From assembly GCA_944474755.1 (NCBI GenBank), contig OX104124.1, positions 23,286,452 through 23,350,451 of the forward strand: a stretch of DNA of 64,000 nucleotides, in the 5' to 3' direction. The translations under genes were made by a program, and so were the position numbers. Positions 33,370 to 43,594 of this stretch are shown here, in pieces. The notes beneath the pieces were generated by a model, which was given only the letters and a program-made list of their open reading frames with translations, did no database searches and had not been told where the DNA came from. This stretch comes from Limnoperna fortunei. Its lineage: Eukaryota; Mollusca; Bivalvia; Mytilida; Modiolidae. The first letter of the stretch is position 1, and each line of letters starts with the position of its first letter.

Positions 33370-33905
33370 TATAAATCATTTTACATTTTTGTATACAGGG
33401 AGTATAATTTGATTTACTTTTTTGTTGATTAAATAATTGTTTTAAAATATGTATTTTTGATTTAAGGTACCCCCTGTACATGCTTGTATGTCAGTATTTT
33501 TCTTGTTTTAAAAACTTTTTAAAGATTTTTTATTTTACATTTTTGTATACAGGGAGTATAATTTGAATTACTTTTTTGTTGATTAAATAATTGTTTTAAA
33601 ATATGTATTTTTGATTTAAGGTACCCCCTGTACATGCTTGTATGTCAGTATTTAAAGATTTTTTATTTTACATTTTTGTATACAGGGAGTATAATTTGAT
33701 TTACTTTTTTGGTTATTAAATAATTGTTTTAAAATATGTATATTTGATTTAAGGTACCCCCTTTACAGGCTTGTATGTCAGTATTTTTCTTGTTTTAAAA
33801 ACTTTTTAAAGATTTTTTATTTTACATTTTTTGTATACAGGGAGTATAATTTACTTTTTTGGTTATTAAATAATTGTTTTAAAATATGTATTTTTGATTT
33901 AAGGT
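33370..33905. repeat. Tandem repeat in the hAT 3' region (four units)
   Basis: Four units begin TTTTACATTTTTGTATACAG (33370, about 33534, 33668, 33822) and contain AATAATTGTTTTAAAATATG and GATTTAAGGTACCCCC. Spacing varies from 134 to 164 bp because a TTCTTGTTTTAAAAAC segment is present or absent. Confidence 0.9.
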
Positions 33906-34306
33906 CTGAAGCCATGATACCCCCTAAAATTTGTTTTTGACACATAAATGCATAAGAAGGTGATTAATTTAAGAAAGGGAAACAGTTTACATTTTGGGTA
34001 TATTTATATCCAATTTATTGTCTCAGCAACCACTTACCAATGCATAAACTGGAAATTGTCACATGCTGGATAAGCATTTATTGTATTGAGTAACATTTCT
34101 TCATCAGTATTCAAACCACATCAGTTGGAAGTTATATATTAAGATCTACTAGGAGATAAATGCTTTATACTTAGCAATCCAAAGGAAGCAGGTTTGAATT
34201 TCAAAGCAGCTGTAAATTTTGATAACATATAATGTACAGTTGATCTAGTGTCAACATGCATTTCTAAATCAAAAACAAAAAAAAATCAAAACCAATAGAC
34301 ATACAT

Positions 34307-35169
34307 CAGGGGTCACCACACTCTAAAAAAGTAGGGAGAAGTGACTTCTCCCTGGCAGCCAAACAGGGAGAAGTCAGGCCCTGATAGGGAGACTTCAGGA
34401 GACACTAGGGAGAAGTCAGGGGTGTGAACATATATTTATTCCGGATAATAATTGTTCCGCCTGGAACATTTTAGAATATAATAAAAGTTCCACGGAACAT
34501 TACTTATATAATAATATTTCCATTTCTTTCGGGTGGAATTTTCCTTATAAAATATTACATAATGAATGTTCCAACTGGAACTTTTGTTATATAATAAAAG
34601 ATCTCTAGAACAAGTATTATGATGGAACTTATATTCTGTCACATATCATTAATCAAAGTTGTACTGATCCAAATTGCTTCATGGGACACCCATCTACAGC
34701 ACTTATCATGATGTCAATAATTACTGTACATCTTTATTCTTTCAAGTGAAGCTCAAATACTTATCAAAGAAAATTGTTAAAGTACAATACTCTTTGTTTA
34801 TCAAAAATATTACGATTTTTCATTATGGACCGTTGTACATTACTTTTCTTCGTTGTTCACTTCCGGTAATTAGTCACATCCGGTAAATAAACAAATGGCG
34901 CGAAATACATTTGAAAGACGTAAATCGTTTGAAAATATGTTAAATACGCATATTGTTTGCCGTTTTTTATTGGAATTACACATTTACTGATAAATTGGTA
35001 GTCAGGGTGAAGTATTTGGACCAGATTTACAAGTATCTTATGTGAACCATCGGGCGACTTAAGGGAAATGATAGGGCGACTTCGACTTCGCTTTTGAGGC
35101 GCCTTAGGGCGACTTCAGGTCCTAGTAGGGCGACTTTGTCGCCCACTTCGCCCAGTGTGGTGAGCCCTG
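34307..35169. mobile_element. CAGGGGTCACCACACT MITE, copy 2 (complete)
   Basis: The ends are CAGGGGTCACCACACT and, complemented on the right, CAGGGCTCACCACACT. CATACAT flanks both sides (34300-34306, 35170-35176). It is 863 bp. It inserted into the hAT element's right part, so it is younger. The middle (34425-34670) differs from copy 1 and has TTCC...GGAA inverted motifs. It provides the empty site for the MITE at 6810-7295. Confidence 0.88.
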
Positions 35170-35731
35170 CATACATGTATTCTAAAACATGCAAAAGCAA
35201 ATCCATGAAATACTGTGACAATGTATTCTGGTCAACCTGTTCACATAGAAAAGGAGGGATGTAGATCTACTTTCATGCCCTAAACATAATCTGCAACAAA
35301 GTCATATGATCTACCAAAGACTTCCATCCCGTACGTGTACATGAACACATAGCTATTTCCTTATTTATTGGTCAAATCAGAGAAATAGAAAACATGTATA
35401 TCATGTCTCTGGTCAAATCATGAAGACACACAGTTTTCAGACTGAAGATTGGCGAGTGTTGTGAATTAATAAGGTAAATCTGCATTGAAAACCACTTGTA
35501 GTTTACACAAAGTCTGCATCATGTCACACTGGAAGGGTGTATAGGAAATTGAATAGACATATGGAGTGAATGTGTACGTGACAAAATTATATAGCTTAAA
35601 GGATATTGGTATCTATAAATCACCTTAGAAATTTGTTTGAAGTTATCCTGGAAAAATTATGAAAACCCTTGAAAAACCCTTGAAAAGTCCTTGAATTTTG
35701 TGTCCAGAAAAGAGTGGCAACCCTGGAAACC

Positions 35732-37465
35732 ACTTGGCCAATTGAAACCAAACTTGGCCATAATGTTCATTGGATGGACCTTTACAAAGTTTGTGTTTTT
35801 TATTTTGATTGGTAAACCAATATGGCCGCCACCTCAAGACTTAGTTTAACATAGGACCCTATGGGAAAAAAGTTAAAAGGGGCTTCTTCTCTGAAACCGT
35901 TTAACCAATCAAAACAAAACTTACTAGCAATATTGTTTGGATGGTCCTCTATAAAGTTTGTGTTTTTGATGGGAATCGGAAATTCAAAATGGCAGCCACC
36001 GCAGGACTTAGTTTAACATAGAACCCTATGGGAAAAAGTTTTAAAAGGCTTCTTCTCTGAAACCGGTTAATCAATGGAAACAAAAACTTACTAGCAATAT
36101 TGTTTGGATGGTCCTCTATAAAGTTTGTGTTTTTTATGGCAATTGGAAATTCAAAATGGCTGCCACCGCAGGACTTAATTTAACATAGGACCCTATGGGA
36201 AAAAGTTTGAAAGGCTTCTTTTCTGAAACCGGTCAACCAATGGAAAGAAAACTTACTAGCAATATTGTTTGGATGGTCCTCTATAAAGTTAATGTTTTTT
36301 TATCCCAATCGGAAATTCAACATGGCCGCCACCGCAGGACTTGGTTTAACATTCCACCCTATGAGAAAAAAGTTTAAAAGGGCTTCTTCTCTGAAACCGT
36401 TTAACCAATCAAAACAAAACTTACTAGCAATACTGTTTGGATGGTCCTCTATAAAGTTTATGTTTTTTATGGCAATTGGAAATTCAAAATGGCCGCTACC
36501 GCAGGACTTAATTTAACATAGGACCCTATGGGAAAAAGTTTTTAAAGGCTTTTTCTCTGAAACCGGTTAATCAATGGAAACAAAAACTTACTAGCAATAT
36601 TGTTTGGATGGTCCTCTATAAAGTTTATGTTTTTTATGGCAATTGGAAATTCAAAATGGCCGCTACTGCAGGACTTAGTTTAACATGCCGCAGTCTGCAC
36701 CGTTAGCCACTAGTCCGATGCCCCAGACTAGTAAAATTTAGCTTGGACTGGTGAAAATAAGCCAAATTTTTATATAGACATATAATCAAAAACCTACAAA
36801 AATTGCTGTCGGACTAGTAGTTGAATAAGTTTTTGGTGCAGACTGCATGGGACCCTATGGGAAAAAGTTTTTAAAGGCTTTTTCTCTGAAACCGGTTAAT
36901 CAATGGAAACAAAAACTTACTAGCAATATTGTTTGGATGGTCCTCTATAAAGTTTATGTTTTTTATGGCAATTGGAAATTCAAAATGGCAGCTACCGCAG
37001 GACTTAGTTTAACATAGGACCCTATGGAAAAAAGCTTTTAAAGGCTTTTTCTCTTAAACCGGTTAATCAATGGAAACAAAAACTTACTAGCAATATTGTT
37101 TGGATGGTCCTCTATAAAGTTTATGTTTTTTATGGCAATTGGAAATTCAAAATGGCCGCTACCGCAGGACTTAGTTTAACATAGGACCCTATGGGAAAAA
37201 GCTTTTAAAGGCTTCTTCTCTGAAACCGGTTAATCAATGGAAACAAAAACTTACTAGCAATATTGTTTGGATGGTCCTTTATAAAGTCTATGTTTTTTAT
37301 GGCAATTGGAAATTCAAAATGGCCGCCATCGCCGCAGGACTTAGTTTAACATAGGACCCAATGGCAAATAAAAAAAATCTTCTCTATACAACGGGTTAAC
37401 CAATGAAACAAAGCTTTCTAGTAATATTGTTTGGATGGTCCTATTTAAAGTTTATTGAAAATTAC
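35732..37465. repeat. ~169-bp tandem array, about ten units
   Basis: Units share CTTCTTCTCTGAAACCGG, TACTAGCAATATTGTTTGGA, TGGTCCTCTATAAAGTTT, AAATTCAAAATGGCCGCC and AACATAGGACCCTATGGG, at about 169-bp spacing. The array is the continuation of the GCTCACCTG repeat beginning at 27677. A small MITE (36691-36845) interrupts one unit. Short frames in the array arise from the repeat itself. Confidence 0.95.
36691..36845. mobile_element. Small MITE (CAGTCTGCACC...GGTGCAGACTG) in the 169-bp array
   Basis: 11-bp perfect inverted ends CAGTCTGCACC; 155 bp. Flanks CATGCCG and CATGGGA form an imperfect 7-bp duplication. Neighbouring array units show the uninterrupted site. Confidence 0.85.
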
Positions 37466-38178
37466 AGGACTTACTTCAACATTAGGGAAATGCCATCTTC
37501 ATTGCCTATAAAATCAGGTGAGCGATACAGGCTCTTAAGAGCCTCTGGTTTGAAAACGCCTGTACATATGAACAAATTTTCGCTGCACTTTTCTCAAAAA
37601 CCGTACATCAGATTGGTTTGATATTTGGTAGGGTGACTTACCATGATGTACTGTATGTCCTAAGCGATTTTCAGATGGCTTGGATAGTCACTTCCTGTTT
37701 GCGGATACTTAGATTTTCGCAGGGGCATCTATGTCCTATAGACACATTCTCTTTTTATTTTTTCAGGCATGAAACCAGAAAAACATACTTTTTTTGGCTT
37801 AAAGCTTTCTGTTTATGTCTGTATTAAAGTATTATTAAGCATTCAGAGACAACCATCATTCCTCGAGATCATCCTCACTAATGATGTTGAGAGAAAGTTG
37901 TAAAATTGGTCCATGAAATTTTCACCCCAAGACAAAGATCTAACCATGAACCTTAGTATTAATAGCCCTTATTAGAGGCCTTAACCACTATGCCATCACC
38001 TCTCAGAAATTTCTTTGTGTGATTGGTTACAAAAAAAATTGAATATGAATAATAGCAGATGTATAGCAACTTTATTTAATGAAGATGTACAAAACTTAAA
38101 TTTTAAACCAATCCATGACAGGATAAAGTAGAAAAATATATTATTAAATATTTCATTATCAATCATCTTCAATTTTAG
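37466..38178 (+). other. Intron end with a GGGGCATC-type repeat fragment
   Basis: 37555-37740 carries the ACTTCCTGTTTGCGG and GGGGCATCTATGTCC end motifs of the 166-bp family. 38043-38145 matches the intron before exon 1 (13831-13935). Confidence 0.6.
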
Positions 38179-38382
38179 GGACTTGCTGGAAAAGATGGTC
38201 TACCCAGTCAGCCTAGTGAAGGACAACCTAGTAATAATGGTCCACCACAACAAGCTTACATAACGGACCCTCCCATAGAACCTGGTCCATCAGAAGAAAT
38301 TGGTTTTGAAAGACCCAAAGGTGATTCTGAACCACAAGGTTACAGTGTAAACTCTGAATCTGCTGGAGCCCAAGGACCTCAG
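38179..38382 (+). CDS. Collagen-like exon 4 (204 bp, type a)
   Basis: The acceptor CTTCAATTTTAG precedes and CAG|GTATTT follows; phase 0, 68 codons. Starts GLAGKDGLPSQPSEGQ and ends SESAGAQGPQ. It is close to exon 1 at 15065, with changes such as ERG to EPG and an N-to-Gly pattern that gives slightly more Gly/Pro. It opens the second duplicated block (exons 4-7) and is the first of three tandem copies with a period of about 670 bp. The intact frame and splice sites suggest it can be used. The product is a collagen-related extracellular protein by inference from the clear Gly-X-Y exons. Confidence 0.68.
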
Positions 38383-38845
38383 GTATTTTTTATACCCCCA
38401 CTCATAAGAGATAGGGTATATATTGCAACCATCTTGTCTGTCTTTCTGTCCATCCTTTCATCACAGATTAATCTTGGCTTAAGGATTTAATTTCAAAATA
38501 GGTACACAGCTTAAGTATGAAGAGTTGTACTGTGCCTCAGGTTCCTAAACTTTGCCCATTCTATTTCTAAAAATAATAATAAAGAGGTTTCTTTGAGTGT
38601 TTTGTTACAAAAATTAAAGAGATTATCATTTTGAATGTCTTAGAATCACAAGATTTATAATGTGCTTGGTAGGTACTCAGTTCATGCACAAGTTTTATTA
38701 AATGATGAATTAAATCAGATGTATAGTAACTTTATTGAATAAAGATGTACAAAACTTTGTCTAAGAAAACTTTTAAACCAATCCATAACAGGATAAATTA
38801 GAAAAATATATTCAATATTTCATTATCAATCATCTTCCATTTTAG
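38383..38845 (+). other. Intron, part of the ~670-bp triplicated unit
   Basis: Repeats almost unchanged after exons 5 and 6 (ACTCATAAGAGATAGGGTAT, TTAATCTTGGCTT, TTTGCCCATTCTATTTC). No independent content. Confidence 0.8.
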
Positions 38846-39049
38846 GGACTTGCTGGAAAAGATGGTCTACCCAGTCAGCATAGTGAAAAGCAACCTAGTA
38901 ATGATGGTCCACCAGGACAAGCTGACATAACGGCCCCTCCCATAGGACCTGGTCCATCAGAAGAAATTGATTTTGAAAGACCAAAAGGAGATACTGAACC
39001 ACAAGGTTACAGTGGAAACTCTGAATCTGCTGGAGCCCAAGGACCTCAG
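38846..39049 (+). CDS. Collagen-like exon 5 (204 bp, type a)
   Basis: The acceptor TTCCATTTTAG precedes and CAG|GTATAC follows; phase 0, 68 codons. It starts GLAGKDGLPSQHSEKQ and includes DGPPGQADITAPPIGPGP, which has more Gly-Pro than the other type-a copies, then SAGAQGPQ. It is the second member of the tandem triplication, 667 bp from exon 4 and 671 bp from exon 6. Frame and splice sites are intact. The downstream intron has lost a few bases (ATTTTTTAT missing after the donor) compared with the neighbours. Confidence 0.68.
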
Positions 39050-39516
39050 GTATACCCCCACTCATAAGAGAGAGGGTATATATTGCAACCATCTTGTCGG
39101 TCTTTCTGTCCATCCTTTCATCACAGATTAATCTTGGCTTCAGGAATTAATTTCAAAATAGGTACACAGCTTAAGTATGAAGAGTTGTACTGTGCCTCAG
39201 GTTCCTAAACTTTGCCCATTCTATTTCTAAAAATAATAATAAAGAGGTCTCTTTGAGTGTTTTTTTTTACAAAATTAAAAAGATTATCATTTTGAATGTC
39301 TTAGAATCACAAGAATTGAAAAGTGCTTGGTAGGTACTTAGTTCATGCACAAGTTTTATGGGAAAAAATTGAATGATGAATTAAATTAGATGTATAGTAA
39401 CTTTATTGAATAAAGATGTACAAAACTTTGTCTTAGAAAACTTTTAAACCAATCCATAACAGGATAAATTAGAAAAATATATTCAATATTTCATTATCAA
39501 TCATCTTCCATTTTAG

Positions 39517-39703
39517 GGACTTGCTGGAAAAGATGGTCTACCCAGTCAGCATAGTGAAAGACAACCTAGTAATAACGATCCACCAGGACAAGCTGACATA
39601 ACGGCCCCTCCCATAGAACCTGGTCCATCAGAAGAAATTGATTTTAAAAGACCCACAAGGTTACAGTGGAAACTCTGAATCTGCTGGAGCCCAAGGACCT
39701 CAG
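39517..39703 (+). pseudogene. Collagen-like exon 6 (type a) with a 17-bp deletion
   Basis: The borders match exons 4 and 5 (TTCCATTTTAG / CAG|GTATCT), but the exon is 187 bp instead of 204. Seventeen bases are missing after GATTTTAAAAGACC, just before CACAAGGTTACAGTGG. The frame shifts and meets a TGA within about 10 codons (reading TRLQWKL then stop). If spliced in, it would truncate the protein or trigger decay; skipping it keeps the phase, because its neighbours are all phase 0. It is therefore likely a dead or skipped exon. An assembly error is the alternative. Confidence 0.75.
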
Positions 39704-40018
39704 GTATCTTTTATACCCCCACTCATAAGAGATAGGGTATTGCAACCATCTTGTCCGTCTTTCTGTCCATCCTTTCATCACAGATTAATCTTGGCTTCAG
39801 GATTTAATTTCAAAATAGGTACACAGCTTAAGTATGAAGAGTTTTACTTTGAATCAGGTTCATAAACTTTGCCCATTCTATTTCTAAAAATAATAATAAA
39901 GAGGTTTCTTATAGTGTTTTGTTACAAAATCAAAGAGATTATCATTTTGAATGTTTTAGAATCACAAGATTACAGACGAACCTTAACCTATTTATGAAAC
40001 TTTTTTTCTGCAATTAAG

Positions 40019-40126
40019 GAGCCACAAGGTCCATCAGATGTTAATGAATTATCAGGTGAGATAGGAGCCCATGGATACCCTGGAAATCCAGGAGAGGCTG
40101 GACCAGCTAGAGAATCTAGACCACGG
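40019..40126 (+). CDS. Collagen-like exon 7 (108 bp, type c)
   Basis: The acceptor CTGCAATTAAG precedes and CGG|GTAATT follows; phase 0, 36 codons, 2 x 54 bp. It starts EPQGPSDVNELSGEIG and continues AHGYPGNPGEAGPARE. It is the sister of exon 3 at 21704. Gly-X-Y is well kept in its second half (GYPGNPGEAGP), while Gly is replaced by Asp and Glu in the first half. It is the last collagen-like exon seen; no downstream propeptide, C-terminal domain or stop was found before 43 kb. Confidence 0.7.
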
Positions 40127-42340
40127 GTAATTTTGGACTTTATCTTTTGTTTTTGTTTCACTTTGGCAACATATGATTTCCATTTTGAAGAAGTTTGACA
40201 AAACACATAGCTGCTGTACTATCAATAAAACATAGGTAAAATCACTTAAAAATGGCATACAACTCAGTAATTATAATAGATAGAAAAATATCTGAAGCAT
40301 CTTAGGGTCTTCAAAATCAAAAGCTCTACCAAATTCTTCATTGGGTTGAGGTTGTCAGATGACCTCTTTTAAAGGTTAAAAATAGCTTTTTTTTGTCCCA
40401 TAGAATAAACTCTATTGCAGATACAGAAAAGCTGTTGCTTGCTTAAATCTTCAGCTCATTAAGCTCTATTAAAGTCTCCATTGGGTCAAAGTTGTCACAT
40501 TAATGATCCCTTATAAAAGAGACACTTATGCTCTAAGGACCAGGTGAGTAATTCAGGCTCCTGGGAGTTTCTTTTATCATTTAAAAATTGATTTTTTTTT
40601 CATAAAAGTTTAAGAATTAATCAATTTATAAAGGAGTTAGCTGTTATACATGGTATTTTTGTTTATTCTGACAGGGAAACCTCTTTGTTGTTATACTCCT
40701 TCTTGTGAAATTGTGAAATTTAGCATGATTTACATGTAGTATTACTTTCTTGTTCAAAATCTGGGTATCATATAAGAGACATATCACTTGCTCATCCAAC
40801 AGTTGTGAAAATTTATGTATTCTTTTAGAGAAAGGTGCAAAAGAGAGGAAAAGGTATTATGAATTTAAAGTTCCTTTTTTAAGCAGCACTGCGAGGACAT
40901 TTCATGGCACACAGTTTTACTCATGACTGTCCGTCCATACAAATTTCTGTCATGCTTTTTTCAGAAACCATATCAAATTCGGTAGGGTGGTTCAGTATGA
41001 CAAACTGTCTGTTCTTAGTGACTTTCAGACCTGTCGAACCTCCACTTTCTGTTTGGGATTGGGCTGATTATGAAAATCTACATGAAAATTTCTATCAAGT
41101 TCCTTGTTGTGGCCATTTATGAGGCATCTGTGTTCCATGGACATATTTCTTCTTTAGGGCTATTCCAAAATTAAATAGAGGGGGTTGGAAGGCACTTTTT
41201 TTAACCCCACCATTCACACAATTTTATTATTTTTATGCCCCGCCTACGAAAATAGAGCGGCATATAGTGTTCGGGTACGTCCGTTTGTTCCTCCATCTGT
41301 ATCAAATCCCCAAATTCCCAATTCCTGCTTACTGACAATTGCCACATCAATCATATTGGTATGGTAGGTGCACCTAGTGATGCTTAGCACAATGCATGCT
41401 TCTGATGCTGGATTTGACCTATATTCTCCACATGGATGACCACTTACAGAAGAATGGTTAAAGTCCATTCCTGCTAACAGGCAAGTACCACATTGACCAA
41501 AGTGGTATGGAAGGTGCATCTAGGGATACTTCGCAAGATACATGGTTCAGATGCTGGCTGTGACCTTTTTCTGCATGAATGAGCACTTAAAATTATTAAT
41601 TCCTGCTTAGTGACAATAATGCGTAAAGAGATGAGTTTAGTAATTGATAGATTACCTAGCTGTTTGATAAAATATAAAGGTGCATGGTAGTTTGACACAT
41701 TTTGTTGTTTTCCTTTATGTTGCATTAGAGAAATATCTAAAAATACCACCACCCATACAATTTTAATTATAGTGCCTTCCAACTCCTCCATACAATTAAT
41801 TCTGCAATAGCCTTTATTTTTATTTTGTGTTTGTTTTACCTGTTCTTTTCCAAAGTTAGAGAATTTCGACTGTGTTGTCAATATTTGACTGATAAGTTAT
41901 GGTTCACTTTAGTTAAAATGTGCCATAGTTTTACTTCAAAGCGCTCTATTGTATTCAAAACACTGATACAGCCGTTTCAATTGACCATGTAACACCTGAC
42001 TTTGTTAACTCGATAGGTAACATAGCTAGTAAGGTAGTGAAGCATGAGTGTGTATTGATATGGTCAATAAACATAGCTGTCCAGTGAAATGATAGCAATA
42101 GGGATTAGGGTGTGTCCTTATCTAGATTATATGCAAATAAGTACACTATAGTCTATTTCAAGCAATTAATTTTGAAAACTAAATAGAAGTAAGGACCAAA
42201 TACATGTTTGCTACAAACTTTTACAATTTACCCCACCCCCCTTTCCTACTTTGCAACTACAATCAAACTAAATGGAAAAACAGAACAGCCTGTCAGAACA
42301 ACTAATGCCAAAATAAACAAAATATAATAATAAAAAAGAC
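40127..42340. other. Non-coding stretch with dispersed repeats
   Basis: 40910-41150 is a partial 166-bp-family unit. 41228-41640 holds two diverged ~150-bp units (CATATTGGTATGGTAGGTGC, TTAGCACAATGCATGC) shared with 50255-51010. No exon is supported. Confidence 0.55.
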
Positions 42341-42345
42341 TTTAA

Positions 42346-42614
42346 GGTATCCGACCCATAATTGACCACGTGATCATATTTGGTGTCCCGGATGTCCATT
42401 GTTTGTCAATGGAGCAGACCTCGGTAATGTTCGGCAAACATCGGAACTACTATTTGAGCAACTAAATTTTTTTCTCAAAACTGTTAACATTGACTCAAAG
42501 TAAAACAATATATTTACTTTGTATCATTAATTAGTAATATATTGAGTAAATAAATTTGCATTTCTTGGTCTAAAAATAAAATTAAACGGTGACTTCAATT
42601 ATGGGTCGGATACC
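42346..42614. mobile_element. MITE with TTAA target duplication and 20-bp perfect inverted ends
   Basis: TTAA at 42342-42345 and 42615-42618. Both ends read GGTATCCGACCCATAATTGA inward. It is 269 bp with no ORF. A TTAA target points to piggyBac or Kolobok-type transposases. Confidence 0.9.
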
Positions 42615-42714
42615 TTAAGGCAAGTTTAAGCAATTAAAATTCTTATTTTTACTCATAAGATTATTTATACAAAATGAATAACTTTTTGTCACCAAATTAT
42701 CTATTATTCATCTT

Positions 42715-42960
42715 TTTGTTTCGACAAATTTTAGAGGAGTTATGGGACTTTATCGACTTTGTTCATTTTAGGTCATAGGAACACTTTGTGAGCGCAACTC
42801 GTCTGTGACCGCTCAACGGATTTTGATGAAGTTTTGTAGGATTGTTTGTCATGATATATAGTTGATCATATCCCACCACCATTTTGATTCGACAAATTAT
42901 ATAGGAGTTATGGGACTTTATCGACTTTGTTCATTTTAGGTCATAGGAATGCAGCATCAA
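42715..42960. repeat. Two-unit tandem repeat
   Basis: TTCGACAAATTTTAGAGGAG then TTATGGGACTTTATCGACTT and TTCATTTTAGGTCATAGGAA occur at about 42719 and again at about 42889. Confidence 0.85.
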
Positions 42961-43069
42961 CAACATGTGGTCCCATAGCATGGGATTTGAATTCAGGTAT
43001 GCCGCTTATCTACTCCATGTTTAACGAAATCCGACCATTCTGTCTTTGACCCATTTTTCTCTATTATAG

Positions 43070-43252
43070 AGCTTATCTTGGAAGAGGAAGCTGAGGATGA
43101 TGATGAAGATGAGGAAGAGGATTTTGACGATGATAATGACCCTGATTATCATTTCGATGAAGAAAGAGAGGAAGAGGAAGAAGAAGATGATTATGATGAT
43201 GATATAAAATATGATGAGGAAGATGAAGTTTCAGAAATAGATGAGGAAGAAA
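43070..43252 (+). CDS. Acidic exon of the recombinase-like gene (exon A)
   Basis: The acceptor CTCTATTATAG precedes 43070 and a donor (GAAGAAA|GTAAAT) follows 43252. The exon enters owing two bases and leaves with one base over. Joined to 47529 it gives AGT (Ser) followed by VVENSVEEDIG in the frame of the long exon. The sequence is almost entirely Asp/Glu (EEEAEDDDEDEEEDFDDDND, later YDEEDEVSEIDEEE). Without splicing the frame runs only to a TAA at 43264. The entry phase does not fit the phase-0 ends of the collagen-like exon 7 or the SET-like exon, so at least one upstream exon is unseen. Acidic linkers like this are common in chromatin-associated proteins; no specific function is assigned. 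Confidence 0.65.
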
Positions 43253-43594
43253 GTAAATATATATAATTTTTGGCTGGATTTCACATAGTGAAAATCCTGG
43301 CTATAAAATGGTGAATGTTGGGCTGCTAGCGGTTGGGAACCTTATGTTTGTAACAGCTTTCTCAGCAACTACTTATCACAGCCTTTTGAGATTGTTGCAG
43401 CATCAACATGAGGTCCCATAGCATGAGATTCAAATTCAGGTCTTTTTATCATTTACTTCCTGTGTAACCAAATCTGGTCATTTCTGTCTTAAAGAAAGGA
43501 TATGAGTGTGGAAGTGTTAGGTCAATCTTTAAATTTCGTGTTTTTTGGTAGAAATATTGATAATTTGATAGTAACTTTAAAACATTAATTTATA

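Larger units (their letters stand above)
27791..35725 (+). mobile_element. Autonomous-looking hAT transposon, 7.9 kb, two ORFs
   Basis: The ends are CAGGGTTGCCACGCAC and, complemented on the right, CAGGGTTGCCACTCTT: 12-bp perfect inverted repeats. GAAACC flanks both ends (27785-27790, 35726-35731). Removing the element rejoins CTTCTTCTCTGAAACC to ACTTGGCCAATTG, restoring a known repeat. AAAGTCCTTGAATT occurs near both ends. Inside are a 207-aa ORF, a transposase ORF, two younger MITEs (28988-29748, 34307-35169) and a tandem repeat at 33370-33905. A 6-bp duplication is unusual for hAT (8 bp is typical), though hAT lineages with 5- or 6-bp duplications have been named. Confidence 0.85.

Noticed and set aside
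35732..37465. CRISPR-like regular array
   Set aside because: The whole ~169-bp unit repeats with no unique spacers; this is eukaryotic tandem DNA.
41474..41881. 135-aa minus-strand frame
   Set aside because: Covers part of a dispersed tandem repeat and unrelated DNA; no protein features.
43078..43266. Stand-alone 62-aa acidic protein
   Set aside because: A consensus donor interrupts it at 43253 and its phase fits the next exon exactly, so it is better read as an exon.
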